This document shows positions 47,986 through 60,340 of a stretch of 64,000 nucleotides of DNA, piece after piece (the first letter of the stretch is position 1; each line of letters begins with the position of its first letter). The position numbers and the translations under genes are program-made. The stretch comes from Populus alba (taxonomy: Eukaryota > Streptophyta > Magnoliopsida > Malpighiales > Salicaceae): NCBI RefSeq assembly GCF_005239225.2, contig NC_133297.1, forward strand, positions 62,001 to 126,000, given 5' to 3'. The notes beneath the pieces are model-generated. The model saw only the letters and a program-made list of their open reading frames with translations. It was not told the DNA's origin and searched no databases.

Positions 47986-49363
47986 CAAGGTTGTCAAAAT
48001 CACGTTTTGACTCGTAAAATCGTACGATTTTACGAGTCAAAACATGCATTACGGATTGAATCACTTGGAAAAATAAAAAATGGGTAAAATCGGGTTGAAA
48101 TCGGGTGAAATCGCAAAAATTGGATGAAATCACGCAAAATCACGATATCAGGACCGATTGTGCGATTTCACCAAAATGAGGCGCTGAAAGTTCCCCCCCC
48201 CATGTCCACCTGTCAGACGCCTATTGGAATTTGCTTTTCCCTTCACGTGACTGCCTTCAGTCTTCAGTCTTCACTTCTTCAGTCTTTTCAGTCTTCAGGC
48301 CGAATTAACAAAATTAACAATTAACAAATACAGAACAAATCAAAATGCACAAATACAGAACAAATCCCTAATCAGCGACAACGATCTATTCTCCATCCTC
48401 CACAAAAGCGGCCAGCGACAGTGCTCACGGTCCGGTGACTCCAGTCTCCAGTCTTCACTCCTTCTCTTTCCTCAGTGCTCACGGTCGCAGCTTCTTTTTC
48501 TGGTTAACTTGATTTTAACCGCGACGAGCCAACAACGATCTCCTCAACAGCTCACGGCTTCGGGCTTCCTCTGCAGTCTTCATTAACAGCAGCACGCCGG
48601 CAACATTCTCCACTTCTCCTTTCTTTCCCATCTTCAACAGCAGTAGGCGACATCGGGCGGTTCAGCTCATCATCATCATCTTCACCAGCAGCCGCCGTTC
48701 AGCTCATCATCATCATCTTCAACAACAGCCGTTCAGCTCATCATCATCATCTTCAACAGCAGCAGGCGACACCGTAAGTGTTAATTGTTAGTAACTTAGT
48801 TAGTCTGTGACTCTGTGCCCTGTAATAGATTTGTAATACAATTTTAATAACGAATTTAGTATGTTGCCCTGTTAAGACTGGAGTCACCGAATACAATTTT
48901 AATAGCAATTTTTGTATGTTGCCCTGTGAAGACTGGAGTCACCGGACCTGTAATTGATTTTACCCGGTTATGTAATTTATATATGTATAATGTTGAATTG
49001 AATGGAATTGATCGGGTGAGAAAATTATTGAATTGAATGCCACAGTATATACTATATATGACTAAATTGTGCAAAATATTACTCGGTGAAAATTGGACTG
49101 AATTGATTGAATTGGGGTGGGAATTGATTGAATTGGGGTGAAAATTGGACTGAAAAAATTATTGAATTTGACTGAATTTAATGTCATTTCAGTATTATAG
49201 GACTGAATTAATTGGATGAATTGTTATGTATGAATTTTTATTTAAAGCATGAATTTTTTTTAATGTATTTTAAAATTCCTTACGATTTTACGATCCGTTT
49301 TTATGATCCGAGTTTGTGAACGGCTTTCCGTTTCATGTTAAAATTGCGATTTTAACAACCTTG
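47986..49363. mobile_element. hAT-like element, 1378 bp, exact 8-bp target duplication
   Basis: The terminal inverted repeats CAAGGTTGTCAAAATC and (other end) CAAGGTTGTTAAAATC lie between exact ATGGTAAG copies (47978-47985 and 49364-49371). Subterminal repeats of the type AAAATCG/CGATTTTAC crowd both ends. The GC-richer interior (48180-48780) holds three copies of TTCAGCTCATCATCATCATC and ends in a donor-like GTAAGT near 48774, resembling the 5' untranslated exon and first intron of an autonomous hAT transposon. A segment with AAGACTGGAGTCACCG is repeated at about 48876 and 48929. No transposase frame, so non-autonomous. Confidence 0.87.
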
Positions 49364-49724
49364 ATGGTAAGGTTTTAAATGAAGCGAGAAAGATTTGAAA
49401 CTTGAGTTATTGACTTGAATGTATCTAATAAACCTAATTAATTTAATAATATTATAAAAAATTGACAATCAAACACAAAATTTATCAATAATAATTTACT
49501 ATAAAAAATAAATCATTAATATCATACTCGAGAGAAAAAAAAATCCATTAGAGACTCATCGTTGCTTCTTCATAGACATTAGCCCATTATTAGAAATTAA
49601 GAGCTCACCAAGATGGTCACAATGTCACTATAAAAAGTTATATAATGACATCAAAATAAGTTTCACGCGTTTCTTAAACTACAACCCTAAAAACAAACCA
49701 ACCAAGATATCAATAATATGAACA

Positions 49725-49860
49725 TCAAAACCAGTCTATCATCGTGTGAAGTGTTGTCCAATCCGATAGCAGACAAATTATAGTACAAAAGCAAACTTTT
49801 CACTTCACAAACAAGTCTTCTTGCTATCTTATAGCAGGTTGATTCTTAGATTGATTATTT
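49725..49860 (+). repeat. direct repeat, copy 2
   Basis: Second copy of the 46569-46715 segment; same block order with small indels. Confidence 0.75.
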
Positions 49861-51230
49861 ACCATGTACCAGCAACTTCGTTTGTAGCACTCACAAATGT
49901 CCTTGTTCCCTGTGCCCTTATGTATTTCATTTGATTTTGTGGTGTATCGTAGATCGTATGTGTTTTGTTCTAACTCACAAATTTAAAAATATACACATTC
50001 GTCCATGGAATTTTTGTTGCACTTAACTTGATGTAACTAGCTAGGCCTGTCATTCTCAAAAAAAAAAAAAAAAAAAAAAAAAGCAGCAGCAGCAGCTAAG
50101 TCTCGTGTTCTGTGATTATAAAAGCATTAATATTTATGCCAATCACAACAAATTGTTGTACAATGAAGCTTGACATCAGCTAATGATGAAGATTTTTGTG
50201 CAAGCAAGAGGGAGGAAATTATGCTTTAGGAAACTGCAAGGAAGCTGCAGCTTATTAGTTAACTTACTAAGGAACAAGTACTTGTGAAGTTGTTAACAGT
50301 TTGTTCTTTAAATTACAAGTAAAGGAGGATAAAAATAAATGATTAGCTCTGAAGTAAGGTTTTGGTGGGAGAATTCTAGAGTGATACTTTTACTTTCAAT
50401 ACCTTTTGCACAAATTTGCTCTTTGATATCGGGATAAATTAGTTTAAGACGACGGGGTAAATATTTTATATTTGATATTTGAAATCCAATGAAATATTCT
50501 ATTTTTAAACAAATAGTTGGATTAGCTAGGGAACATGAGTTTCGTGGATAGTTTATTTTTTATTTTTTAGTTTCAATCCTTGTTAATTTCTTCTGTAATT
50601 TGCCATGAATATGTGGAGAAAATTCAAGATATTGTGTGCATAGAATATTTATATGAACATGTAAATCAAATAGAAATTGAGAAAATATATATTCGATAAA
50701 ATCTATATGATTTCACATGATTTAATATCTATTTTTACAGAATATATAAATTTCTCTATAATAAGATACAAATATAGGTAATGATTTAAACAAAAATAAA
50801 ATAAAATAAATAATAAAATTACCCCCGTCTTATACTCACTAAGCTCTAAACATACCTCAAAGAGAGCATATACCTCTTGCCACTACGTACATGGCTGACT
50901 TGGTTTCAGCACCATCCAATTTAAGTATAATTGAAAATTATTTTTTCGTAAATATCCTACTTTATAGTGTAAAGAGTATTGTTTTTTTTTTTTTAAATAA
51001 TAAATCATATTATCTTTTGGTAAGATAATATATTAATTTTTATTTTATATATATATATATGTTGATAGTTTAGTTGTTTTTATGAAAACTAATAGAATTT
51101 GTTTGATAGATTTTTGGAATCGATTCTAAAAGTATCATAACACAGACTTACTAATTTGACAAGAAAACCTATAATTCTAAAATAAAAATAAAAAGATTAA
51201 AATCTAAATCGTCATATACTCCCAAAGCAA
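49861..51230. other. intergenic, upstream of first DUF716 gene
   Basis: Contains a poly-A run at about 50058-50083 followed by (GCA)n, and AT-rich sequence. No gene. Confidence 0.55.
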
Positions 51231-51234
51231 AGTA

Positions 51235-51243
51235 CTATAAAAG
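51235..51243 (+). promoter_or_regulatory. TATA box of first DUF716 gene
   Basis: CTATAAAAG, 84-92 bp before the ATG, followed by a CT/CA-rich leader. Confidence 0.65.
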
Positions 51244-51326
51244 AACTTGTATACTCCTCTACCTCCCCATTCAAAACAAATTGAACTTCCTGCACTCTCT
51301 CTTACACTCACATCACACACACAAAG

Positions 51327-52265
51327 ATGGGCAGTTTTATAGGGCATGTCTTACCAGGCATGGCTTTCTTTATACTAGGTTTATGGCATCTCTTTAACCA
51401 CATCAAACTTTATTCTCTACGACCAAACTCTTACATCTCCTCTCCATGGTTCCCCACCACAAAACTAAGGTATTTGGAGCTCTATCTGATCATGTTAGGG
51501 AGCTCCATTTCCATATCAATGGAGCTCTTCATCGGGCCACAAAAACATCATCCTTTTGATGTTGATGGTACGATACCATCAAACCATCTCCGAAACTTTG
51601 AACACTCCTTAATATCAATGTCTTTCTTCGTCTATGCAACGTTTGCTATACTTCTTGATAAAATTAGTGCTGAAGCTCAACGTGGTCTAACACACATTTT
51701 AGGAGCATTAGCCTTTGGCCAGCAGCTCCTCATGTTCCACCTCCACTCAACTGACCACAAGGGTCTTGAAGGTCAATACCATCTACTTCTACAAAATATT
51801 GTAGCCATTTCCTTGACCACCGCTCTTATGGGAATTGGCCTCCCTAAGAGTTTCTTGGTTAGCTTTGTTAGGTCTCTTTGTATATTGTTCCAAGGTGTAT
51901 GGTTCGTAGTCATGGGATTTATGCTATGGACCCCAGGGTTGATTCCTAAGGGCTGCTCACTTTACAATGACGATGGTCACAAAATAGTGAGATGCACTAG
52001 CGAAGAGGCCTTGCATCGTGCCAAATCACTAGCGAATATTCAATTTGGTTGGTTTGTCATCGGAATCACCATTTTCGCTATAACCTTGTATATGGCCATG
52101 GTTGAAACATATAGCAAGAACGTCAAGTACTCATCATTGGCAGAGGAATTTGAAGAGATACATGAAGAGACCAGCGACGTTGAATCTCTGAAGAAAAACA
52201 AATTTGAGGACTCGAAGAGTTTGCTCGTGGAAAGAGGCTTTGCCCCTTTTGACATGGAAAGGTAG
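51327..52265 (+). CDS. DUF716 / TMEM45-like membrane protein (312 aa)
   Basis: Single-exon, multi-pass membrane protein of the DUF716 (TMEM45) family. Its molecular function is not established. Hydrophobic segments lie at about residues 8-24, 49-68, 95-111, 121-137, 153-171, 179-200 and 236-258. Conserved features: GHVLPG (6-11), GLWHLFNHIK (18-27), NHLRNFEH (86-93), FHLHSTDH (137-144), GQYHLLLQ (149-156), LWTPGLIPKGC (200-210) and HRAKSLANIQF (230-240). The tail after 262 is acidic and polar and ends DMER. Histidines 7, 21, 25, 87, 93, 138, 140, 144 and 152 are all shared with the neighbour at 58710. The ATG follows a clear TATA and leader and gives the family N-terminus. Confidence 0.93.
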   Translation: MGSFIGHVLPGMAFFILGLWHLFNHIKLYSLRPNSYISSPWFPTTKLRYLELYLIMLGSSISISMELFIGPQKHHPFDVDGTIPSNHLRNFEHSLISMSFFVYATFAILLDKISAEAQRGLTHILGALAFGQQLLMFHLHSTDHKGLEGQYHLLLQNIVAISLTTALMGIGLPKSFLVSFVRSLCILFQGVWFVVMGFMLWTPGLIPKGCSLYNDDGHKIVRCTSEEALHRAKSLANIQFGWFVIGITIFAITLYMAMVETYSKNVKYSSLAEEFEEIHEETSDVESLKKNKFEDSKSLLVERGFAPFDMER

Positions 52266-55200
52266 AAGATGTAAGAAATTAAATTGAAGTCGTAATCTTT
52301 TCCTTAATCCTTAATTAAAATCGACTGTATCTTTGTGGTATATATTTGGCTATTGAAAAAGTGTGCTGGTAGGGTCGAAATTGTATGGTTTGCAATAATG
52401 GATTATATATATATATTCTTTGGGGCTGGGTTCATCGCTGTGTTTGTCTGTACAAAAGCTAAACCCAGATGTTATATTTCCATTTCGTTGAAAAATGTTC
52501 ATGTTATTTCATTTTAATGAGTCTTTGTGTTCGTTTTCTGTAATCCTTTAGTCGATCATTCATAATTCATTATTATTTTTCTTTTACGTTTGGTGATTAA
52601 TATAACCTTAATTTCAAATAATTGATGATTTTTTGTTCTCACATGATTTTTTTTCATGTAATTTATTTACAAGAAATGATTTTATTGAAGTCATGTTAAA
52701 TTGTAAGTCATGGAAAAAAAAAACATTTCTTTGCAGGAGATGCAACAAATTTCAGATCTAATAATTTTAGTATATCTTGGCTTAACCCTGGCTATTTTAT
52801 AAAATAATATTAATTATATATTGAAATTTTAATTGATAACTAACTTAAAATACTAAATTAAATAGTATTAGAGTTTTGTTAAATGAATTTATTCCTTCAT
52901 TGTTATGAAACCTGGAGGTTTTGGACCCATTTCATGAGATGGCTTGGTTACCAGGGTTATATGCTGAATTCAATTAACACTCTCTCGCAAGAATTGTAAG
53001 CTTTTCTGGACTATCATCTCTGTAATGGCACTGTTTTAATAATACATCTCATTGCTATAAAAAAAATAATTATAAATTTGAATCCTACCATTGTTTTCTT
53101 TTTAATTAGAATTAATTAATAACATCGGGTAGTATAAATTTGTACAAATTTTTAATTAAATTAATTAATATTATATAATAGCATGATTACATACAAGTTT
53201 CAAGTTTAAAAAATTTTAATTTTAAAAGATATATTATATTAATACTTTAAATTTTTAAGTTGAGAATGTTTGATGAAAACTCAAGTAAGAATACAAGATA
53301 CATTATTTTTGATATTTTCTTGTTGCTTAATTCTTGATTGAATGTTCGATAATCTTATCCTAGGATTATGAAAAATAATTGATGAAGATAATACTAATCT
53401 AATCTAAAGTTATTGTAACAAACTGGAGTCAGAATTGTCCTCAATTCATAGATCTAATTCTGCCGGGTTGAGTTGCTGAGTTCAAGACTGTTTCTGCCAC
53501 ATATAAAGCCTCTCAAACCTTGATTTTTCTCCTCCTCTTTCTTGTAGGATACTTCCTCCTTCATCCTCTCTAATTTCTCCTTGAATACTATCTCAGGTTG
53601 CTGATCTAGATGGCGTTTCGTATTTTATTTTAAAAATGTTTTTGAAAAAGTTTTTTTTTTAATTATTTTAAATTTGCTGATGTCAAAAATAATTTTTAAA
53701 AATTAAAAAAATATTATTAATATAACTTTTTAAATAAAAAAATATTTTAAAAAACAAATATTCTTGGTTGCTGTTTCCGTTGTTTCTGATTTCTGGTCTA
53801 CCTGACACGCTCCCCTTCTTCTGAAATGCGAAGCTGCAATTTCACTGACTCATAATTAATTTATTTTAGTGTTTTTCAATAATTTTAATATAATGATATT
53901 AAAAATCTAAAAAAAATACCTTTATAAATTTTAACACTTTTAAAAACTACCTCAGAATATGTTTTTATGTTTTTACTGACAACATTTATGTTTTTAACAT
54001 ATATGGTAAGCTTTTATATATGGGGATAAGTTCTTAAAACCCTAAGGCCATTGTCATGGCTATTATTTAAATTCGCGACTAATCAGCAACAATTGGAATG
54101 ATAGGCTTGCCAAATTGCCTTTTGTATTAGATTTGATTGATAATGCAATTTAATATATTTTTTAAAATATTTTTCAATAAAAATATATTAAAATAATATT
54201 TTTATGTTTAAATACATTTTTATTATTAGTATATTAAAATTATTAAAAAATACTTAAAAAATATTAATTTAATATTTTTTAAAATAAAAAAATAATTTAA
54301 AAAACATTTTAAAAGTAATTTCAATCCAAAAAGACATATTCACTGAGTTAAAGCTTGAAAAAATACTTGTATTATATGATGCCACGTAGCATTAACCAAT
54401 TTTGGGTTCAGTGATGTCCATAGTTTTTCTAGAAGTCTGATTTTTTAGTTTGTACAGTCTATAATATCCCTCCTCCTCTTCTATTTTACGAATTCCCTTG
54501 TTTTTCCTACAAGCCTACAATTATGTGGGTTTTTTTTTTTGAAAAAAAAAAAAAAGCAGTTTTGGGATTTGAAATTGTAACGCAGCTCTTCTGGATTTTG
54601 TCACGGAAATTTTTTTGAGAAATGTTAGATGTCCAACAGGTTGGTCAAATTTATACTAACTGGCTTGATTTTTTTATTTTTTTTATTATACACTTTATTT
54701 TCACTTTTTTTTAATGTATTTATTGACGAAATCTAACAGATAAGGTGTGAATTTAAATAAATAATATTTTAATTATTGAATTAAAAAAATTCAAAAAGTA
54801 TATATCAAAACTGACAATTTTTTTAAAAAAATATTTATAAGAACAGACCCTTTTTTTTTTATAGAGCAAACTGCACTTTTGTTGGCATGCATAATTACAC
54901 CAAAGAAAATAGAATAAGATAATTGATTGATTTTTAACAATTTTTGGGTTCATAGTTTTCTTTATATATATAGGGATTTGAAATTGTAAAGCACAGCTCT
55001 TCTAGATTTAATTTATTACTTTTTTTTTTAAAAAAAAAAAGGATTTTGAACTAGCACATATAGTGTAGATCAAATGAATGTCAATTTAGCGCAATAAATA
55101 AATAAATGATGGAACTGACTCAAGGATCAAGTGCCCAGATGGATTGAAATCGACTCTTCAGGTGTTTTTTTTCTCTTTTCGCTGTTGAAAAATCCCCAGT

Positions 55201-58200
55201 TTTGAACATCATCATTCGTTGATTAATTACAACCACAAAACATCATCAAGTCCACAGTTTTACCTGATAAGAAATGATCCACAGTATTTAAAAACATGGT
55301 TTTATATGCCCTCATGCCTTCAAGAATCTTGTTATATGAACTTATTTATTTTTAACGTTTCAAAAGCGTTTTTTAAAAAAAATTTAATTTTTTTATTTTA
55401 AATTAATATTTTTTTTTATTTTTAGACCATTTTGATGTATTGAATATCAAAATTAATTTTTTTTAAATAAAAAACATTATTTTAATACACTTTTCAAATA
55501 AAAAAAACTTTGAAAAAACAATTACCTCACTCTCAAATACCTGGTATATCCATTTTGTTCTTGTAATAAGAAACAGTACACAAAAAAATAATTTATTATT
55601 AATATATCAAAATAGGTTTTGACTTTATACATGGCATGCGTTTCACAACAGGCCGGTTAAAACAAAATGCCAAGGAAAAAAATTTAACACTTGAATCATC
55701 AAATCAATTAGTAATTTAAATAATATGAGTAAAAATAATAAATAAAATAATTTAAAATGATAATGAAAAAAAGTATAAAAAATCCGAACATGAGCTCATT
55801 CAAAGTATAAAAAAAACTCAGTATTGAAGGGAAAAACCACAAAAAAAAAAAACTAGTGAAATTGAGTTAACTCACAAATTATATAATAATTGATATAAAA
55901 TTAAGATAATCTCGTAGAAAAAAAAATGAAAAAATGAGCCCTTAAAAAAAAGAAAAGAAAAAAGCATGAAGATCATTTTTCAATGCATCAAATATTAAAT
56001 AATAAAGTTGAAATAAATAAATTTAAAAATAACAAAAAAAAAATCAACCTACATTGACCTTTGAAACTTGTGATTATTTGAAACAAACCTTGTAGAAGTC
56101 AAACAAAAAAAATAACAAATCAAAACTAAAAAGAAAAATGTAAAAAAAAAAAAAATTAGCTTAGAAAAAAAGAGAGAGAGAAAAAAAAAAAGTAAACCTC
56201 TTAAACCTGGTCTAATCTCTAAAACCCGTAACCCATAAAATCTTGAATTCGGGTTGAATCAAGAAACTTAATATCCAACCAATTTAATTGGAATGATGAA
56301 ATCATGAAAAAAAAATCAATAAAAAAAAAAGATTAAAATTGATAGGAAAACAAAAATCATGAAGGATGAGAATGTAAAAGGAAAATCTAAAAATTGACGC
56401 CAAACAAAACAAATAACAATAAAAAAAAACGGAGATCAAAGTTAAAATATAAAAAATAAAAGATAATTAAAAAAAAAAAAAACATTTGTAAATTTATGAT
56501 GCATGAGTGTTTTGATTTTTTTTTTCTAAAAAAAAGTTACCAAGTGCATAGACGCGACCAAAAAAAAAAGGTTGATACATAAACAAACCAAAACAAAATA
56601 TAAGAAATGTTGAAAAATACAAGGTTAAAAAAATCATATAAAAGGCATTTAATGAAAAAAAAAATCATTAATTATATAAATGTTGGCTGATAAAACTGGA
56701 AAAAAAAAAAACAGCTTTAAAAAAGAGAGAAAAAAAAAATAAGAAAACTTGGGTCGAACCTTCTAAACCTAGACAAAGATCTAAAAATACAACCATTAAA
56801 TCATAGGCTCAAAAAATAATCAATAAACTAAATTTCTAATCAATTTAATATTAATTAGCCAGATTAAATCCAACAAAGAGCAAAAATTAAAAAGATTAAA
56901 AAAAAACCTGAGTCATTTTTAAAATAAGTGAAAAATTCTAAAAAAGAAAATAAATAAAAATAATTTTAAAAATTTATCTCAAATAAAACAAATACTAATT
57001 AAAAGAATGAGAAGATGATTTAAAAGATAAAAAAAAATAAAGGAAGATAAAATAAAAATAATATAAAACATGGTTTCTTGTTGATCAAATTTTGGGACAT
57101 AAAATAGAATCTTTAACTAAGATTTTAATCAACAAATCGGAAAATTCATAGTTCTTTCATTTGCGTACACAATTTTTTTTTATTCCTTTGTGTCTTTCTC
57201 TTTACTTGAGGCTTTTGGCAAGCACAACTTCCATATGGTTGACTTTCCTATGCTATTATTTTATGTTCGAGTTCCTGTACAGTGTTAGGTATAGCTAGAT
57301 TGTGTGCTCATCCAAGAAGAAAATGCAAAAACAAATTGGTTTTTGAATGTTGTACACGTGAGATTAATTATTTCGAGAACCAGAAATTGATCAACAATTT
57401 GACCGTTGATTGTTTAATGGACGAGAATACCCTTGGTACTAATATAAAATAATTTATTTATTTTTTATTAATTGGATCTTGGATATGTATGGAGATGGAT
57501 GGGTCAACCTCAGTTTTCAATGTGACTTTCTCGCCATGGATTGCCTTGAGAGGATAACGTTAAAGATTAACACTTTCGAAGGTGTAATTAATTTTATCAT
57601 CCAATCAATTAATAACACTGTAACATAAAGGGTTTTTTTTTTTTTTTAAGATGGCATCATTTTTTTAAAAGAAAATATAGATAATTTTTTTTAAATAAAT
57701 TAACTTAAAAAAAAAACCTTTTAATTTAACTAGAGTTTAAAATTAAACCATAAATATAAAAAATTGTTTCAATATTAGAAATTTCTTTGAAGGGGAATCT
57801 TTCTTCTTCAAATTAGAAACTTCTTTGAAGGGAGGGAATAATATATCCATTTATTTTGCACGCAGAGACAACATGAAGAAAAAAAAAACAATCACTGACA
57901 GTTCAGCTAGAATGTTAACTCGATGAAAATTATGATAACACATTTGATGCTTGTCTTAATTAAAATAAATTTGTTAATTATTATTTCAATTTGGAAGTAT
58001 ATTCGATGCTTGTCTTTATTAAAAATCGCAATATTCGTTATGTAATAAAGATATTTCCAACCAATTTAAAAGTTCTTTAAGAAAGATATTATTTCCTTTA
58101 TAAAAAAAATTAAAAAACAAAATCCCCGGAAGGGTTTGATGAACAACAATCAAATCACCAAAAATCCAAATCAATAAATTTCAATAATGTTCCAAGTAGC

Positions 58201-58550
58201 AAACATATGAACCCCACCATAATATATTCCTTCCATTTTAATGTATCAAAAAGTGGCTGGATTTGAAATTATGTCGAGCACACGAGGCTTGGTAATAGTC
58301 GATGAAATGCAAAACTTGTAATCAAATTGGAAACTTCATGTGACATTTAGACTTGATAATAGGGCAGATTTATCAATCGCACACGCCATTCCATTCTAGA
58401 AGACCGGCTGCTAGCTAGCTAGCTCGTCTTAGATCATAGCTTGTGTGCCAAAGCCATAAGGTCAACCATGGCCTTCACAAATATTCAAAGTTTAGTCCTT
58501 ACAGAACCCTCTAGAGTCTAGACCTCTTTAAGATTTCAGCCATAACTCCC
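52266..58550. other. 6.3 kb spacer between the DUF716 genes
   Basis: No gene found. Holds AT-rich dispersed repeats (53610-53780, 54140-54320, 55360-55540), a diverged direct repeat containing GATTTGAAATTGTAA and CAGCTCTTCT (near 54570 and 54975), and an A-rich tract 55700-57060. That tract has two related segments about 540 bp apart (around 56170-56330 and 56715-56890). 53440-53600 is a less AT-rich patch with a TATAAAG-like site but no frame. Confidence 0.5.
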
Positions 58551-58709
58551 TCTTAAATAGCGTCCCTCTCCTCCAATCCTAGCAGGTCGCTCCTCGTTCT
58601 CCTCTTCCTTGCTTTCTGGCCAAATCCATTAACAACAAGACCACTTTTTTTATATTTCTTTTCCCTCGGGACAAAACATACCTAGAAGGAAAGAACTGTG
58701 CTCGTGTCG

Positions 58710-59651
58710 ATGGGTACTTTAGTGGGTCATGTGGCTCCGGGCTTTGCCTTCCTTGCTCTTGGTTTATGGCACCTCTTTAGCCATATCAAACTCCATGCTC
58801 AACAACCAAACTCCTACACATCCTCTCCATGGTTCCCTACTTCAAGATTAAGGTACTTGGAGCTCTTTCTCATCATGTTATGCAGCTCTATTTCTGTATC
58901 CATGGAGCTCTTTATTGGTCCTAGAAGTCACCAACCATTTGACACCGATGGAACCATACCATCAAACCACCTTCACAACTTTGAGCACTCCTCGATATCA
59001 ATTACTTTCTTCGTTTACGCGGCCTTTGCTATTCTTCTTGATAGAATTGGGCCTAAAGCACAATATGGTCTGACACAATTTCTTGGTGCATTAGCCTTTG
59101 GTCAACAACTTTTCCTCTTCCACCTTCACTCAGCTGATCACATGGGAGTTGAAGGCCAGTACCACCTGCTTCTACAAATTGTCATAGTTGTTTCTCTAGC
59201 CACCTCTCTCATGGGGATCGGTCTCCCGAAAAGTTTCATGGTTAGCTTTGTTAGGTCAGCTAGCATTACGTTCCAAGGAGTGTGGTTCATAGTCATGGGC
59301 TATGCATTATGGACCCCTTCATTGATTCCTAAAGGTTGCTTCCTTAACTTAGAAGAAGGACATCAAGTGGTTAGATGCCATGGTGAAGAGGCTTTGCATC
59401 GTGCTAAATCACTCGTTAACATTCAATTTAGCTGGTTGTTGATTGCTATCATCATTTTTGTGGTGTCCTTTTATTTGTTCTTGGTCAAGTTATATGGTGA
59501 CAAGGCTGAGTACTCAACATTGACAAAGGAAAACTTGCTGTATGAGGAAGACTCGGACGATGTTGAATCACAAAAGGGTGGCAAAGTTGGTGAAAAGAAG
59601 AGCTTTATGGAAATTGGAAGAGGCTTTGTACCAATAGACATGGAAAGGTAA
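58710..59651 (+). CDS. DUF716 / TMEM45-like membrane protein, tandem paralogue (313 aa)
   Basis: Paralogue of the 51327 gene in the same orientation, 6.4 kb downstream; molecular function not established. The frame can be read from a GTG at 58698, but the ATG at 58710 gives the family start MGTLVGHVAPG and is preferred. Motifs match: GLWHLFSHIK (18-27), NHLHNFEH (86-93), FHLHSADH (137-144), GQYHLLLQ (149-156), LWTPSLIPKGC (200-210), HRAKSLVNIQF (230-240) and an IDMER end. Seven hydrophobic segments fall in the same places. The tail has an acidic run, EEDSDDVES. No intron. A weak TATA-like TTAAATAG lies at about 58553. Confidence 0.93.
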   Translation: MGTLVGHVAPGFAFLALGLWHLFSHIKLHAQQPNSYTSSPWFPTSRLRYLELFLIMLCSSISVSMELFIGPRSHQPFDTDGTIPSNHLHNFEHSSISITFFVYAAFAILLDRIGPKAQYGLTQFLGALAFGQQLFLFHLHSADHMGVEGQYHLLLQIVIVVSLATSLMGIGLPKSFMVSFVRSASITFQGVWFIVMGYALWTPSLIPKGCFLNLEEGHQVVRCHGEEALHRAKSLVNIQFSWLLIAIIIFVVSFYLFLVKLYGDKAEYSTLTKENLLYEEDSDDVESQKGGKVGEKKSFMEIGRGFVPIDMER

Positions 59652-60174
59652 GGACAAGATAGTTGATGGGGTAAATGTGATTAGGTATCTGTACAAATTG
59701 ATAATTGAGGCTGGTGGTATCCCACTTTGTTCAATTTAAGCCCTCAATAGTGTTTGCTTAATGAAAAACAATGAAATGGGTAAAAAAGTGTAGTGTGTTG
59801 TTGAGGGGAAATTTGTGTGAAATTATTTTCCCTGGGTATGTTCATGGGTTTTATAGCTTATAGAACTTAGGGGTGGCCGGTGATTTGTGGTTAATTGTTT
59901 ATAGTGAAAAAAAAAAAGAGTGTGGAAAGAAATTTGATGTTCTTTTATTTATTGTATCTTCAATCCAAAAGCATGTATGGAATCTTCATTTTATGTTATT
60001 TTATTTATTTGGTTCTGCGAATTAATCTTCTTTTTTTTTTTTTATCAATTCTTATTCATTTGATTAGATTTTGGATAATCATTTTTAAAAACAATATTCT
60101 TGGCACTTGCATATAAAATATTTGTTTGATAGCATGATACAACTCGTGTCTCTGAAAATAAAAACAAATTATAA
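59652..60174 (+). other. 3' flank of second DUF716 gene
   Basis: Likely 3' untranslated region to about 59800, then T-rich sequence. No further gene. Confidence 0.5.
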
Positions 60175-60340
60175 GAGGTGTAGTTCAATTGGTCAGACTT
60201 TAAATTTATTTACTAGAGATCATCAATTCAAATTTTACCAACCTTAAGACCACTAGAGACTTATATAATAGTTAATTTCAGAATTTGTGGGATTAATCGA
60301 GATATATGCAAGCAAGTTTAGACATCCACGTTAAAAAAAT
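60175..60340 (+). mobile_element. tRNA-derived SINE copy (diverged)
   Basis: Head TGTAGTTCAATTGGTCAGAC (A-box-like) and CAATTCAAATTTT (weak B box). The body has GAGACTTATATAATAGTTAATTTC, GGGATTAATCGAGATATATGCAAG and GACATCCACGTTAA, then A-rich sequence. Target duplication unclear. Confidence 0.65.

Noticed and set aside
48124..48324. 66-codon frame within the 47986-49363 element
   Set aside because: No resemblance to a hAT transposase; lies in a region that looks untranslated.
58698..58709. GTG start for the second DUF716 gene
   Set aside because: Plant nuclear genes use ATG; the ATG at 58710 gives the conserved family N-terminus.
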